A stretch of 64,000 nt of DNA from JBBQYD01 sp942493075. GTDB taxonomy: Bacteria > Verrucomicrobiota > Verrucomicrobiia > Limisphaerales > UBA8199. Shown piece by piece: positions 1 to 9,368 of this stretch. Made by a program: the position numbers and the translations under genes. The stretch spans positions 6,138,001 through 6,202,000 of the forward strand of contig OW818681.1 in assembly GCA_942493075.1 (NCBI GenBank), in the 5' to 3' direction. Position 1 is the first letter of the stretch. Every line of letters begins with the position of its first letter. The notes beneath the pieces are model-generated. The model had not been told where the DNA came from, did no database searches, and saw only the letters and a list, made by a program, of their open reading frames with translations.

Positions 1-805
1 CGAATGCAATGACCTCGCCGCTAACCCAACGGCGAGCTTCAGCATGACCATCGACATAATTAAAGGTGCTGCTGTTTCCATGATAGGCGGCCGGTGAATC
101 GCCCCAGCGCGCGTTGGCAAAATTGAGGGCGGGACTCCCTACGGTCATGTCCCAGGTCCTTACATTCTCGCCGCACTGCTGTCCGCCGACAGTGATCTGC
201 TGAGAGTCGCATTCTTCAACCCAGAGGAAGCGTTCGCTGGCATGCAAAACCTGGGTCGATTTCATGATGAACCCCGGTAGATTCTCGTAAGCGCTATCGC
301 CGTTGGCGAAGCCGTTCACGCCGGAATAGCTCGACCAGGCGAAATGCCTGGGGATTGTCACCCGCATATCACCCGGGCAATGCATGATGGCGGGTGCGGG
401 TGCATAAGGGAAAAGCGGTCCATTCTTGTAGCCCCTCTCCACTTTCCAGGTCACGAGCTGGTTGCCGGTATAGCCTGCCGGAGCGGCATCGGTCACTTTA
501 TCGGCTTGAACGCGCCAGTTGGGAGTGGCAGCACCAGGATCTGTGCTGAAGCCTACGACTTTGTCCGCGTTATCGGTGGTGTACATCACCCAGCCGATGG
601 CCAACTGTTTCTGATTGCTGAGGCAGGCTGCTTGATGGGCCTTCTTCTTAGCCCTGCTCAGCGCGGGAAGAAGCATCGCCGCCAGGATGGCGATGATAGC
701 GATAACGACAAGCAATTCGATGAGGGTAAAGCCGCGGCGCTGCGGATGAACGACTGGAGACATGGCGATGGAGAGCTGAGGCTCGTGACTAATTAAAGAC
801 TTCAT
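1..805 (-). CDS. Pseudopilin-like protein with N-methylation/cleavage site and H-X9-DG motif (3' end outside window)
   Basis: Reading leftwards from an ATG at 805, the product opens with a short leader, then RRGFTLIELLVVIAIIAILA, the type IV prepilin/pseudopilin cleavage and hydrophobic helix. Cleavage is expected between G and F, followed by methylation of F. Further on the protein has a C-P-G-D segment and YHGNSSTFNYVDGH, which fits the H-X9-DG signature of a pseudopilin family very abundant in Verrucomicrobia, Planctomycetes and Lentisphaerae. No stop is reached before base 1, so the extreme C-terminus is missing. It lies 118 bp downstream of a large secreted protein on the same strand. 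The role of this family is not established; assembly through a type II secretion or pilus-like machine is inferred from the leader only. Confidence 0.9.
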   Translation of the reverse strand, partial: MKSLISHEPQLSIAMSPVVHPQRRGFTLIELLVVIAIIAILAAMLLPALSRAKKKAHQAACLSNQKQLAIGWVMYTTDNADKVVGFSTDPGAATPNWRVQADKVTDAAPAGYTGNQLVTWKVERGYKNGPLFPYAPAPAIMHCPGDMRVTIPRHFAWSSYSGVNGFANGDSAYENLPGFIMKSTQVLHASERFLWVEECDSQQITVGGQQCGENVRTWDMTVGSPALNFANARWGDSPAAYHGNSSTFNYVDGHAEARRWVSGEVIAF

Positions 806-923
806 GAGAAAACTGTCCTTGAACTTTCCTGGCGAAAACACTGCGACTGAAACGGAGCTGGATTCGTTGAGAGGGTGGCAGGGCTTGCGCCCCGCCACCC
901 GTTCCCAACCACCCAATCGCCTG

Positions 924-3900
924 CTACTGCAGCAAGCGATAAAAGAGCACCGGGTTCGTCGGGTTCAGAACCTGCGGATTGCTTTGACTTGGCGAATTAG
1001 TCCATGGTCCGAAGAGTGTTCCAGCCTGCTGGAGGGTGCCTCCGCTGGTCCATGACAACTGAGCCTTGCTGATAGTCAGCACGGCAGGGTCAGCGGCGGG
1101 AGCGAAGCCCACGCCCGGGGCTGTTGCTGAAAACACGATATTCGTGAATTGGGCATAGGCGCTGCCGTTGCCGGCACGAACCCGGATATTATCGAACGTG
1201 TTGTTCCCGTTGAAAACCAACGGAGCGTTAGGCTGAGCCCATTCACTCTTGGTGAAGTCAGGATCGAGCCAGACTTTGATCGCGTCATCCGCGTTGGGTT
1301 TGTGCTCGGTTTTAACTACCAGGGTGTGCCATTCATTTAGAACGATTGGAACGATCTGCTGGAGGTCGCGTGTTGAGCCGCTCAGATCCAGGCTCCAGTT
1401 GAGTGAACCCCAGTTATTACCCACGATGAGGCGCTCGGAGTTGCCCTGATAGAATTGAAGCCCGCCGAACCCGCCACCAGTGCCAGTTTCATTGTTCAGA
1501 TCAAAGAACGTCATGCTGAACCGGGTGAAGAGGGTGTTGGTTGAGGCATCCTGATAGTTGCCATCAATCCAGCCGTTGAGGTTGCTGTAGATGATTGTGC
1601 CGTCACCACCACCCAGTGCATCGAAGGGACCTTCGACTGTCAGAGGCAGTGTCGGGTAAACATCGGAGGTGAATGACCAGGAGGTCGTGAAAGGCTTGTT
1701 GTTGTTATCCGTCAGATTAACGGCAACGGTGTGAGTTGAGGCGGCCGCGAACGGAGTAGCCGGCTGATAGCTGATGGTGACAAAACCATTGGCAGCAGTC
1801 GTGGCCACTGGAGTAACGGGAGTGCCATCGATCGTCATGCCGATGCTGCTGGTTTTGATGCCGGCATTACCGGGGATGGCCCGCACGCTGAGGGCGGTTC
1901 GGACTTGCACATTCATCGCGCCATCAACCGGGACCTTGTTGTCGAAAGAGACATCGGCGGCAGGCTGGAAGCCCACACCCGTTGCGGTGGTAGCGACTAT
2001 GATATTGGTCCAGGTGGCGTTGGCCGTGTTATTGCCGCAACGGAGCCGGATATTGTTAAAGCTGGCGTTCATATCCAACGTGAACGGAGCATTCGGTTGA
2101 TTCCCTTCGGACAGGGCGAAGTCAGGATCAAGCCAGACCTTCACGACGTCGTTTGAACCTGGGATGTATTCGGTGCGGACAACGATTGTTTTCCATTCAC
2201 CGAGTGAAACGAAGGTGACTGGTAGCAGGTCCTCTTGCCGTGCCGCAGCGTCCATGCTCCAGTTCAATGAAACCCAGGCGTTACCGGCCAGGAGCACTTG
2301 GTCGTTGTCCCGCATGAAGTGCAGACCGCCGTAGCCGCCACCGGTGCCGAACTCGTTATTAAGGTCGTTGAACACCATGCTGTAGCGGGTGTAGAGGAAC
2401 CCGGAAGCGTTCGTGCTGTAATTTGTGCCCACCCAGGCATCCGCGGCTGCGGAGAACAGGGTGTAGTCGTTGCCGCCACCAGTGCTGATGGGGCCTGCGA
2501 TGGTTACCGGCAAGGATTCAAAGCCGGTCGTGAAACGCCATTCATTCGTGAAGCTCGTGTTGTTGCTATCCCGCACAATGAGCTGGGCGATGTGCGTTGT
2601 TCCGGCGCTCAGCGGCGCGGCAGGTTGATAGGCAACGGAAATGATGCCGGAATTGGTGCTCAATTCCGGGGTCACCGTGGTGCCGTCGAGATTGAGAGTG
2701 ATGCTGGTAACAGGTGCGCCGCCGATCACGATCTGAGCACCGAGGCCAGTAGTGGCCTGAACACTGGAGGAGCCGTTAACGGGGAGAATTCCCTGGAACG
2801 AGAGGTTGGCCGGCATGGCAAAACCCACGTCGGTACCGAGCGCAGCGATGATGATATTAGTGGCCGCGGCGCTGGAGGGAGCGTTGCCGCAGCGGAAACG
2901 AATGCTGTCGAACGTATTATCGATCGTCACCGTGAGAGGAGCATTGACCTGTTCGGCTTCCGTTTTTGTGAAGTCGGGATCGAGCCAGATCTTTGCCGAT
3001 GCATTGCCGCTCGGGGTGTAGTCCACGCGGGTTACGATGGTGTGCCATTCGTCAGGGACGACCAGGGTACTGGGAAGCAATTCTGGTTCGCCGGCGTCGC
3101 CGCCGTTCTTGGTATCAACGCTCCAGGTGGTGCGCATCCAGGTTTCGCCAGTGAGCAGGCGCTCATTGACGCCGCTGAAAAAGTGGAGACCGCCATAACA
3201 GCCACCGCCGCCGTTGCCGGGCTCATCCGCGGTGTTGAGGAACGCCATGCTGATGCGCGCGTAAAGGGTGCGGCTGGAGGAGGCATTGTAATTGGTTCCG
3301 ATCCACGGATTGCCTGCGGCCTCGAACAGAACGACATCGATGCCGTTGCTGGTGGCGATGGGGCCGGCCAATTTCGCAGGCAAAGAAGGAAAGCCGGTCG
3401 TGAAACTCCAGGCGTTGGTGAACTTGGTGCCGTTCATGTCCGCCAGGATCACGGAGGCCGAATGCATAGTCCCTGCGCTTAATGGGGAAGCCGGGGTATA
3501 GCTGATGGTCGTGATTCCCGTGCCCGGTGTGATGGTGGGCGTAACCGCGGCGCCATCGACAGTCATGACGACGGTAGCACTATTGACCGCCACAGCGCCA
3601 TCGACTGCCTGGACACTTACATTAGTGCGAACTCCGCTGTAAGAGCCTCTGGCCGGGATCTCTGAGTTGAATGTGACCGGGTCCGAAACGATCTGAAGCA
3701 TGTCGAATTGGAAATCCTGGCCGCCACCGGAGGAGGATTCGCCGTTGCCGCGGTAGAAAGCGACTTGGGTAATCGAACCTGCGATTGTGCCGGTAAAGGA
3801 TGTCCCCATCGTGTTGTTCCTGAAAAGGTAGGTCGTTGGGGAGGTCAGCTTGAACGTGTAATGATTGAACTGCTGGTAGTTGTACGGGAACCCAGTAGCG

Positions 3901-4406
3901 GTTCCGTTCCCCGTTGTGGCATCGGCATAGTGTCCGTTAGCGTTATCGCCACCCACATGCCAGAAGCTGAACACCGTGTTACCGCTGGCATCCTGGAGGA
4001 TGACCGCGTTAGTGTTGGGAGAGCCTGCCAAACCGTTCAGCCGACGTTCGAATGAGAATGCCTGGCCTGTCGTCAGCGCTGATGGGAACGGGCGCACAGC
4101 CATGGTGCGGCTGTTGACCGACTCGTTCCACAGGTCGAATGAGCGTCCGCTGGGCCCGTTGCCCTGAATGAAATGGCCACCATTGCCCGTGACCGAGATT
4201 GCCCAGGGGCCAAACCCGAATCCTGCATTTTGGTCGCTGGCAAAAGAGGCATCGTAGACGGGGTCTATTGCCGAATCAAAGGCGTTCGTGATTTGAGCGG
4301 AGGATTGGTGGGCGACGAGTGCAAGCAGTGCGCCCGCCCACAATCCTGGGCTGGTTATTCTTCTCCAAAAACCTGGAGCATTGGCTGGGAATGAGGGACT
4401 TTTCAT
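924..4406 (-). CDS. Large secreted protein with three tandem Ig-like plus lectin-like repeat units
   Basis: About 1,160 residues. An upstream in-frame start at 4532 exists, but the ATG at 4406 places a signal peptide (hydrophobic GLWAGALLALVAHQSSAQ) at the N-terminus and is preferred. After an N-terminal domain of about 200 residues come three repeats of roughly 270 residues. Each has an Ig-like part (TVDG..VTP....TISY.PA.PLSAGT.H) followed by a concanavalin/LamG-like part (GP......W.G.NY....LY.R.SM.F.....GTGGGYGGL.F and EWHT.VV...Y.P...A.VWLDPDF). The C-terminus ends in FYRLLQ, a tail style common in verrucomicrobial surface proteins. No enzyme motif is seen; an extracellular or surface-adhesion role is inferred. 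The repeat's second half resembles the sensor domain of the histidine kinase at 5566-7008. Confidence 0.85.
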   Translation of the reverse strand: MKSPSFPANAPGFWRRITSPGLWAGALLALVAHQSSAQITNAFDSAIDPVYDASFASDQNAGFGFGPWAISVTGNGGHFIQGNGPSGRSFDLWNESVNSRTMAVRPFPSALTTGQAFSFERRLNGLAGSPNTNAVILQDASGNTVFSFWHVGGDNANGHYADATTGNGTATGFPYNYQQFNHYTFKLTSPTTYLFRNNTMGTSFTGTIAGSITQVAFYRGNGESSSGGGQDFQFDMLQIVSDPVTFNSEIPARGSYSGVRTNVSVQAVDGAVAVNSATVVMTVDGAAVTPTITPGTGITTISYTPASPLSAGTMHSASVILADMNGTKFTNAWSFTTGFPSLPAKLAGPIATSNGIDVVLFEAAGNPWIGTNYNASSSRTLYARISMAFLNTADEPGNGGGGCYGGLHFFSGVNERLLTGETWMRTTWSVDTKNGGDAGEPELLPSTLVVPDEWHTIVTRVDYTPSGNASAKIWLDPDFTKTEAEQVNAPLTVTIDNTFDSIRFRCGNAPSSAAATNIIIAALGTDVGFAMPANLSFQGILPVNGSSSVQATTGLGAQIVIGGAPVTSITLNLDGTTVTPELSTNSGIISVAYQPAAPLSAGTTHIAQLIVRDSNNTSFTNEWRFTTGFESLPVTIAGPISTGGGNDYTLFSAAADAWVGTNYSTNASGFLYTRYSMVFNDLNNEFGTGGGYGGLHFMRDNDQVLLAGNAWVSLNWSMDAAARQEDLLPVTFVSLGEWKTIVVRTEYIPGSNDVVKVWLDPDFALSEGNQPNAPFTLDMNASFNNIRLRCGNNTANATWTNIIVATTATGVGFQPAADVSFDNKVPVDGAMNVQVRTALSVRAIPGNAGIKTSSIGMTIDGTPVTPVATTAANGFVTISYQPATPFAAASTHTVAVNLTDNNNKPFTTSWSFTSDVYPTLPLTVEGPFDALGGGDGTIIYSNLNGWIDGNYQDASTNTLFTRFSMTFFDLNNETGTGGGFGGLQFYQGNSERLIVGNNWGSLNWSLDLSGSTRDLQQIVPIVLNEWHTLVVKTEHKPNADDAIKVWLDPDFTKSEWAQPNAPLVFNGNNTFDNIRVRAGNGSAYAQFTNIVFSATAPGVGFAPAADPAVLTISKAQLSWTSGGTLQQAGTLFGPWTNSPSQSNPQVLNPTNPVLFYRLLQ

Positions 4407-4559
4407 ATGGACTGTTAGTCTGATCTTACTTGGGTTTAGTTGGTTGTGTAGCGCCAGACACATCAAACCGTTGTTACTCGCGGCGTACTGGAAGAAGATA
4501 GAGGCCTGAGGGTGTACTAACAATACCCGCAATCAGGGGTAGTGGGGGGAGGGAATTGG

Positions 4560-4745
4560 GAATGGGGGAAGTGAACCGTGAAACGGGAAACGTGAATGTG
4601 GCTCGGGAGGGGGACGGCGAAGGGGTGGTGATCCGTGATGCGTAATCCGTAAGGGAGGTCTGGGGAGTGAAACGTGATCCGTAAAACGTGAATGTGGTTT
4701 GGGAAGACGATAGCGATGGGGGCTGTGACGCGTGATCCGTAAGGT
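4560..4745. repeat. Intergenic array of short CGT-containing words
   Basis: Within the 473-bp gap between the response regulator and the secreted protein, words such as GTGAACCGTGAAACGGG, GATCCGTGATGCGTAATCC and AACGTGATCCGTAAAACG recur, separated by G-rich spacers. The same vocabulary returns at 55510-55615 and 62115-62590. I do not recognise a named repeat family. No convincing gene is seen in the gap. Confidence 0.6.
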
Positions 4746-4879
4746 GGGGAGTCCGCGCGCTCAAAGAGGTGAAGGCCAAAGGTGAAAGACCAGGAGGGAA
4801 AGGTTCCTGATGCCACCGTCAAATCGGATGGCAGCACCCGTGAGAAAGCCGAATGCCATCTGAAAGTGGCAAATCTAGA

Positions 4880-5569
4880 TCAGGACTTGTCCGGCTTAGG
4901 GAATCCGAGCGGGAATTGGCCCAGATACTTGGCGGTGGCTTCGCCTCTGGAATGCACGTGAAGCTTGGAGTAGATGTGCTTCACATTCATCCGAATGGTT
5001 TCGATGCTTAAAGACAACTGATTGGCAATCTCCTTCGAGCTCGCGCCTTTGGCCATCAGATCCAGTACCTGCTGTTCCCGCGGCGAAAGCGTTGCCACAT
5101 CCGACTTCTTTTCACCTGCCTGATGGAAATGCGCCACGATCTTCCGGGCGATGCTGCTGGACATAGGTGCCCCGCCATCATGCACTTGGCGGATGGCTTC
5201 CACCAGTTCCTGGGTGGAAGTGCGTTTGAGCAGGTAACCGCTGGCACCGGCGAGCAGAGAGTTAAAAATCTTCTCACTCTCCTCATACACCGTGAGCATC
5301 AGGCATTGAGCTTTTGGAACAATGGTCTTTAGCTGGCGCACGCATTCGACACCGTCCATGCCCGGGAGGTTGATGTCCACAATGACCACATCCGGCTGAT
5401 CGGCTGCGATTCCTGCCAGGGCAAGCTCGGCTGTCCGGTAGGAGTTCAGGCAGCGCAGTCCCTCGAAGTGGTTGAGTTCGCGCTCAAGGTTTTCGCGCAT
5501 CCATCCGCTATCTTCAATGATGACGACACCCACAAGGGCAGGCTGTTGCCGGTTATCGGTTCGATTCAT
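4880..5569 (-). CDS. NarL/FixJ-family response regulator
   Basis: 229 residues with an N-terminal receiver domain and a C-terminal LuxR-type helix-turn-helix. Acidic residues E19-D20 and the phospho-acceptor D65 (VVIVDINLPGMDG) are present, as is the conserved K in the later YEESEK segment. The DNA-binding part starts at LSPREQQVLDLMAKGASSKE and continues through the recognition helix (SIETIRMNVKHIYSKL). The start codon overlaps the stop of the upstream kinase gene by four bases (ATGA), indicating translational coupling, so this is almost certainly the cognate regulator of that kinase. The target genes are not evident; the secreted repeat protein immediately downstream is an obvious candidate. 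Confidence 0.95.
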   Translation of the reverse strand: MNRTDNRQQPALVGVVIIEDSGWMRENLERELNHFEGLRCLNSYRTAELALAGIAADQPDVVIVDINLPGMDGVECVRQLKTIVPKAQCLMLTVYEESEKIFNSLLAGASGYLLKRTSTQELVEAIRQVHDGGAPMSSSIARKIVAHFHQAGEKKSDVATLSPREQQVLDLMAKGASSKEIANQLSLSIETIRMNVKHIYSKLHVHSRGEATAKYLGQFPLGFPKPDKS

Positions 5570-7008
5570 GATTCCCCAGGGTTGATCACGCGGAGCGGGA
5601 GCACCAGTGTTACGGTTGTGCCTTCATTCGCCGCGCTTTGCAGCCTCAACTCTCCACCGATTTCAGCCATTCTGCGCCGCATATTTTCCAGGCCATTCCC
5701 TTCCCCCTCCGCTTTATCGGGCTCAAAACCCCGGCCGTCGTCGTTCACGGAGATGGTTAGCTGGGCTTCCGGGTTGTAATCCAGGCTGAGTTTAATGCGG
5801 CGCGGTGCGGCGTGCTTCACCGCGTTGTGCAACGCTTCTTTTACCACCATGAACAAGTTGTGCCGAACTTCGGCAGTGAGCCGGATGCCGGGCACCTCCA
5901 GCGGCACGTCCAGCTCGCAAGCGATGCCGGTGGGCCGGAGAAAATCCTGGGCACAATAGACCAGGTAATCGGCTAGCTCCTTCAAGGTGTCGTTCTTTGG
6001 ATTGATAGCCCAGACGATCTCATCCATTGCGCGGATGGTGTCGCGGGCGGTCTCGGCGATGTTGCGAGTGAACCCGGCCTGGTCATCCGGCGTTTTGTTC
6101 TTCCAATCCATCAGCTCGGTGAGCTTGCTGATCTTGGTCAGGCTTGCGCCGACTTCATCATGGATATCGCGCGCGATGCGGGCGCGTTCGGCGGCTACGG
6201 CGCTTTCCTGCTCTAACAACCGGATGCGGCGCAGCGCCCGGCGGCGTTCAGCCAGCCGCGCAGCAAGGGCCACACTCATGAGCAGGCCGGACATCATTAA
6301 CCCGATGAACCAGCCGCGCTGCCAGAAATGCGGCATCAACAGATCTTCAAACGAGGTTGCGACCATCATGTCGCTGAATTCCCAGCCATCGCCAAAGCCA
6401 CGGTGCATCAGGCGAAATTCATCGAAATTAGCGTTCGCTTCGAAATGAACAACGATGTTCGTTGGCTGGTTGTATTCCGTCATCCCGCTGGAAAGATCCG
6501 GCTGCAACCAGGCAGCGACATGAGCGTCCTGCTTGGGAATATACTCCACTCGCATGACGATGTATCGCGGAACACCGGAACGCATGTATTCATAGGGGAA
6601 AGGCAGGTCCGGAGTGCCGGAGTTCAGGTCCTGGAAACCCTTGGGAGCCTTGGGCACGTTCAGAGCCGAATAGGCCATGGCGCCTCCGCTGTTGCCTACA
6701 CCAAGATGTTCCTGCCCCTTTTCGACCAGCATGAAACCGGTTTCGAATGGCCTGACCCACTTGGCGACGGTATCCGATATGGGAGTGATCTTGATTCGGA
6801 AATAAAGGGTACCGACCGCGTTGCTATCCCTCGGGGCGATGGCTCCGCGCAGGATCTCAACACCCTTGCCGTTATTGCAGACGACCACGGACTCGGGGTG
6901 GCTCCATAACACAGCCGCATGGGCGGAACAGGCGGCACCCAGCACCGCCAGCAAAAGCAGCGTCATACAGGAGAGCCGACATCTGGGAGTCCGCCGGGCG
7001 CACAGCAT
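5566..7008 (-). CDS. Histidine kinase with periplasmic lectin-like sensor domain
   Basis: 480 residues. A signal peptide (about residues 1-31) is followed by an extracytoplasmic domain (about 33-225), one membrane span (about 232-250) and a NarX/LiaS-type kinase core. H283 lies in ARDIHDEVGASL, the N-box has N395 (EALHNAVKHA), and glycine boxes follow (NDDGRGF, GNGLENMRRR). The dimerisation domain is HisKA_3-like. The sensor region contains IVMRVEYIPKQDAHVAAWLQ, DLSSGMTEYNQP and NANFDEFRL, aligning by eye with EYIPGSNDVVKVWLDPDF, SEGNQPNAPF and ASFNNIRL in the secreted protein encoded downstream. It forms a two-gene operon with the regulator. The ligand is unknown; a glycan or protein ligand is possible given the fold. 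Confidence 0.93.
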   Translation of the reverse strand: MLCARRTPRCRLSCMTLLLLAVLGAACSAHAAVLWSHPESVVVCNNGKGVEILRGAIAPRDSNAVGTLYFRIKITPISDTVAKWVRPFETGFMLVEKGQEHLGVGNSGGAMAYSALNVPKAPKGFQDLNSGTPDLPFPYEYMRSGVPRYIVMRVEYIPKQDAHVAAWLQPDLSSGMTEYNQPTNIVVHFEANANFDEFRLMHRGFGDGWEFSDMMVATSFEDLLMPHFWQRGWFIGLMMSGLLMSVALAARLAERRRALRRIRLLEQESAVAAERARIARDIHDEVGASLTKISKLTELMDWKNKTPDDQAGFTRNIAETARDTIRAMDEIVWAINPKNDTLKELADYLVYCAQDFLRPTGIACELDVPLEVPGIRLTAEVRHNLFMVVKEALHNAVKHAAPRRIKLSLDYNPEAQLTISVNDDGRGFEPDKAEGEGNGLENMRRRMAEIGGELRLQSAANEGTTVTLVLPLRVINPGES

Positions 7009-7077
7009 GAACAGATACTATCGAAAAAGTGCGTTAGGGTAAATGCTGATAACGGGGTTTGAGCTTTAGCGGCCTAA

Positions 7078-7274
7078 CCCATGGTAGCGACCAAACGCGT
7101 CGCAACCATGGGCTTTGGGGCGCAATCCCGTTGGGATTGGGGAGGACGCGAAAGTTGCGGACGGCCCCCGAATCCCTGGATCGCGCTATGACTTTAGATC
7201 CGTACTGTTGGTAATAAGAAACCAGAATAACAAGTATCCATGGTTCATCGGGGTGGAATCAAGGGGGATCGGCA
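7078..7274 (+). repeat. Accessory repeat unit next to IS110 copy 1 (truncated hairpin form)
   Basis: Carries the CCATGG...CCATGG palindrome, the GCAATCCCGTTGGGATTGGG segment and the GTACTGTTGGTAATAAGAAA segment. These also occur at 10449-10693 and, inverted in part, near 44.0-44.1 and 47.0-47.1 kb. The terminal long hairpin present in the 10.6-kb copy is broken here: only GGTTCATCGGGG remains before TGGAATCAAGG, as if the palindrome had been deleted. Confidence 0.7.
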
Positions 7275-7323
7275 GCTTTCCATGGACCTGCCTAACGACG
7301 GCAGGATTTTTGGGAGGGCAAAG

Positions 7324-8652
7324 CTAGGTTTTCATAGGGTTTTGCATAGGGGCTAGTGTTAGTCCAAGTCTCCTGGCCCGGCGGGCTAATGTCGTATGTT
7401 CTGTCTGCAGTACTTTTTCCTCATACTTGGCCAGACCATGCTCCACGTAAGCTAATCCGTGGACCATCACTCTCCAGAACATTGCTCCAAGCTTGCGAGC
7501 CAGTGCCCTGCTTGCTACCAGGCCGCCGCTGCGGCTTCGGATTCTTCGATAGAACCCTCCCAAGGCTCGATCATTTGTCTTGCCCACCGCTCGGGCAATC
7601 ACACATAAGAGTCGGCCTGCTTTGTTGGTTGATCGCTTCTCCGATCTGCGCCGCTTGCCGCTCTGATGGGTCCCGGGAGCCAGCCCCAGCCACGAGGTAA
7701 ACCTCTTTTCGTTCTCCCAATGGGCTTTGAGGTCGGTTCCAACCTCCGAAACCAACCGTAGCAGTGTGTGCTCAGTTATCCCGGGCAGCCTTGTCGCATC
7801 CTTGCCGTCACAGAGTTTCCAGAGCAACTTCAGCAACCCATCTATCTGCGGAGTGTTGCTCTTGTTCTTTCGGTCCGACTTGGGCAACTCCCCAGGGGGA
7901 TCGGCCTTGTGCTCCGTCATTTTCTTGAGCACCTCTTCCAGAGCCTGATCGCATTCGGCAATCCGGGCGCGATAAAACTCCCAGGCTGCCAAGGCTTGGC
8001 GCAGGGCAAAGAGGTGCTCTTGCTTCCACGTCCCTCGCAGCGCTTCGCACACACGCTTGGCTTTCTTCTTCTGGATCGTCGGGTCGCACAATGCCAGCAG
8101 TTTCTCCGGATCGCGCTCTCCCTCAAGAATAGCTCTCACCATCTTTAATCCACTCACTCCGGTCAGATCGCTGATCACGTCATGAATTTTGATGTTCATT
8201 CGCTCCAGTGCTTTCTGCATATGCTGCTCGCTCGTGGCGCAACTGGAGATGTGATCGGCGCGCAAACGCAAATAATCCTGCAAACGCCGGATATGATCGG
8301 GCGGAACAAACCCCGCCCTGAGCAACCCGTGCGCATGCAAGGTCGCCTGCCATTGACAATCACTCATGTCGGTCTTGCGGCCTGGCAGGTTGCGAACGTA
8401 CTTCCCGTTCACCATGATCGGATTGAGACCGGCTTTTTCCAGCACCTCATACGGACAAAGCCAGTAAATCCCGGTCGCTTCCATCGCCACTGTGTTGACC
8501 CCTTGCTCCAGCAGGTAGTCGCGCAATGCGTGCAACTCGGTGGTGGTCGAGCCAAACACCTTGGGCGGCCCGCCAGCAACTGACACATGCATTTGCTCAC
8601 TGCCCACGTCAATAGCAGCAGCTTTCGGATTGAGAACAGGAAGACTATTCAT
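7324..8652 (-). CDS. IS110-family transposase (DEDD recombinase), copy 1
   Basis: 442 residues. The N-terminal RuvC-like domain shows the DEDD pattern: D in AAIDVGSEQMHV, E in VAMEATGIYW, and acidic residues in RKTDMSDCQW. The C-terminal transposase-20 domain (LPGITEHTLLRLVSEVGTDL..., then the SWLGLAPG segment) carries the family's serine-containing helix region. The protein catalyses RNA-guided excision and insertion through a circular intermediate in characterised members. It differs from copy 2 at only two residues noticed by eye (R versus G before KTDMS; L versus M in GELPKSDR). The ATG is preceded by AAAGG at good spacing. Confidence 0.95.
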   Translation of the reverse strand: MNSLPVLNPKAAAIDVGSEQMHVSVAGGPPKVFGSTTTELHALRDYLLEQGVNTVAMEATGIYWLCPYEVLEKAGLNPIMVNGKYVRNLPGRKTDMSDCQWQATLHAHGLLRAGFVPPDHIRRLQDYLRLRADHISSCATSEQHMQKALERMNIKIHDVISDLTGVSGLKMVRAILEGERDPEKLLALCDPTIQKKKAKRVCEALRGTWKQEHLFALRQALAAWEFYRARIAECDQALEEVLKKMTEHKADPPGELPKSDRKNKSNTPQIDGLLKLLWKLCDGKDATRLPGITEHTLLRLVSEVGTDLKAHWENEKRFTSWLGLAPGTHQSGKRRRSEKRSTNKAGRLLCVIARAVGKTNDRALGGFYRRIRSRSGGLVASRALARKLGAMFWRVMVHGLAYVEHGLAKYEEKVLQTEHTTLARRARRLGLTLAPMQNPMKT

Positions 8653-8922
8653 GCTTTACCTTTGGTTTGCATGCCCATACCTCCGTGCCTGTTGGTTGGA
8701 TACAACACGAATCTTTCCAGCGGGAAACCCGCCCAACCTCCGCAATGCGAAAGTCAGGCTAAGCTCTCCAAACGATACGCACGTCACCAACAGGAGCCAG
8801 TCTACCCAACGAGCAGCCTTGCGGCGCATCAAATTAACCACGGCCATGCTGCACGTTGGTATGGACACGCGAATACCCTATAAGGTCCATGGCCACGATG
8901 CGATTCCTTTTAGGAATTGGAG
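8653..8922 (-). ncRNA. Candidate bridge-RNA region of IS110 copy 1
   Basis: Non-coding left end upstream of the recombinase. By analogy with the IS110 group, the structured guide RNA that pairs with donor and target is expected here. The exact transcript ends cannot be read. Confidence 0.45.
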
Positions 8923-9035
8923 GCTACCCACAGTACTGATTTCGTTCGTTTGGTTTCTGTGCGTTAGAATCGCAGCGCCCCGTCGCGTGATGTCACGCGG
9001 CCTTCAGAGGCCAAGGGCAAGTATGGACGAATGTC

Positions 9036-9350
9036 TCACAGATAAAGCCTGATAAACAACCATGTTGAAACAATTAGAGCAGGGACTGTCATAGCGCTCG
9101 CGACACCAGCCGATGTCCGCGACTCGGTCCGCCAAGACCAGATCGAGCAAGCTAATGCAACACATGTAAGTAGCATGCCGATGTCTGCAAGGATCTCTTG
9201 GTGTGTTGGACCGAATTGGGAGCCGAGCGTAATTCTAGTCTGCTGGCGAGGCCGAAACAGCCAAATGAAACACGAGAGTGAGAGACAGGCTGCGACTGTG
9301 CCTGCAATTGCGCATCCGACCGACGACAGGTTCTGAGTTTTCGGCTTCAT
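9036..9350 (-). CDS. Small membrane protein, unknown function
   Basis: 104 residues with three hydrophobic stretches: residues about 11-31 (CAIAGTVAACLSLSCFIWLF), about 56-72 (IGMLLTCVALACSIWSW) and about 83-102 (ASAMTVPALIVSTWLFIRLY). No family is recognised. It is the last of three small genes on one strand between the two IS110 copies, 18 bp after the lipoprotein gene. The three probably form an operon of accessory cargo. Integral inner-membrane location is inferred. Confidence 0.55.
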   Translation of the reverse strand: MKPKTQNLSSVGCAIAGTVAACLSLSCFIWLFRPRQQTRITLGSQFGPTHQEILADIGMLLTCVALACSIWSWRTESRTSAGVASAMTVPALIVSTWLFIRLYL

Positions 9351-9368
9351 CGTGTCTTGTTTATATCC

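Larger units (their letters stand above)
7275..8922 (-). mobile_element. IS110-family insertion sequence, copy 1 (1,648 bp)
   Basis: Ends are set by comparison with the occupied and empty sites at 44401-46048 and 47262-47264; the element is 1,648 bp in all three copies, with AGC (GCT on the plus strand) at each junction. It has no terminal inverted repeats. A 270-bp non-coding left end precedes the recombinase gene, and only about 49 bp follow it. That layout matches the IS110 group, where the bridge RNA lies upstream of the gene. The flanks are shared with copy 2, so these two copies belong to one duplicated segment. Confidence 0.9.

Noticed and set aside
2298..3482. 394-residue open frame on plus inside the large secreted protein gene
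   Set aside because: Opposite strand of a repetitive coding region whose own translation has clear repeats; the frame's sequence has no family features.
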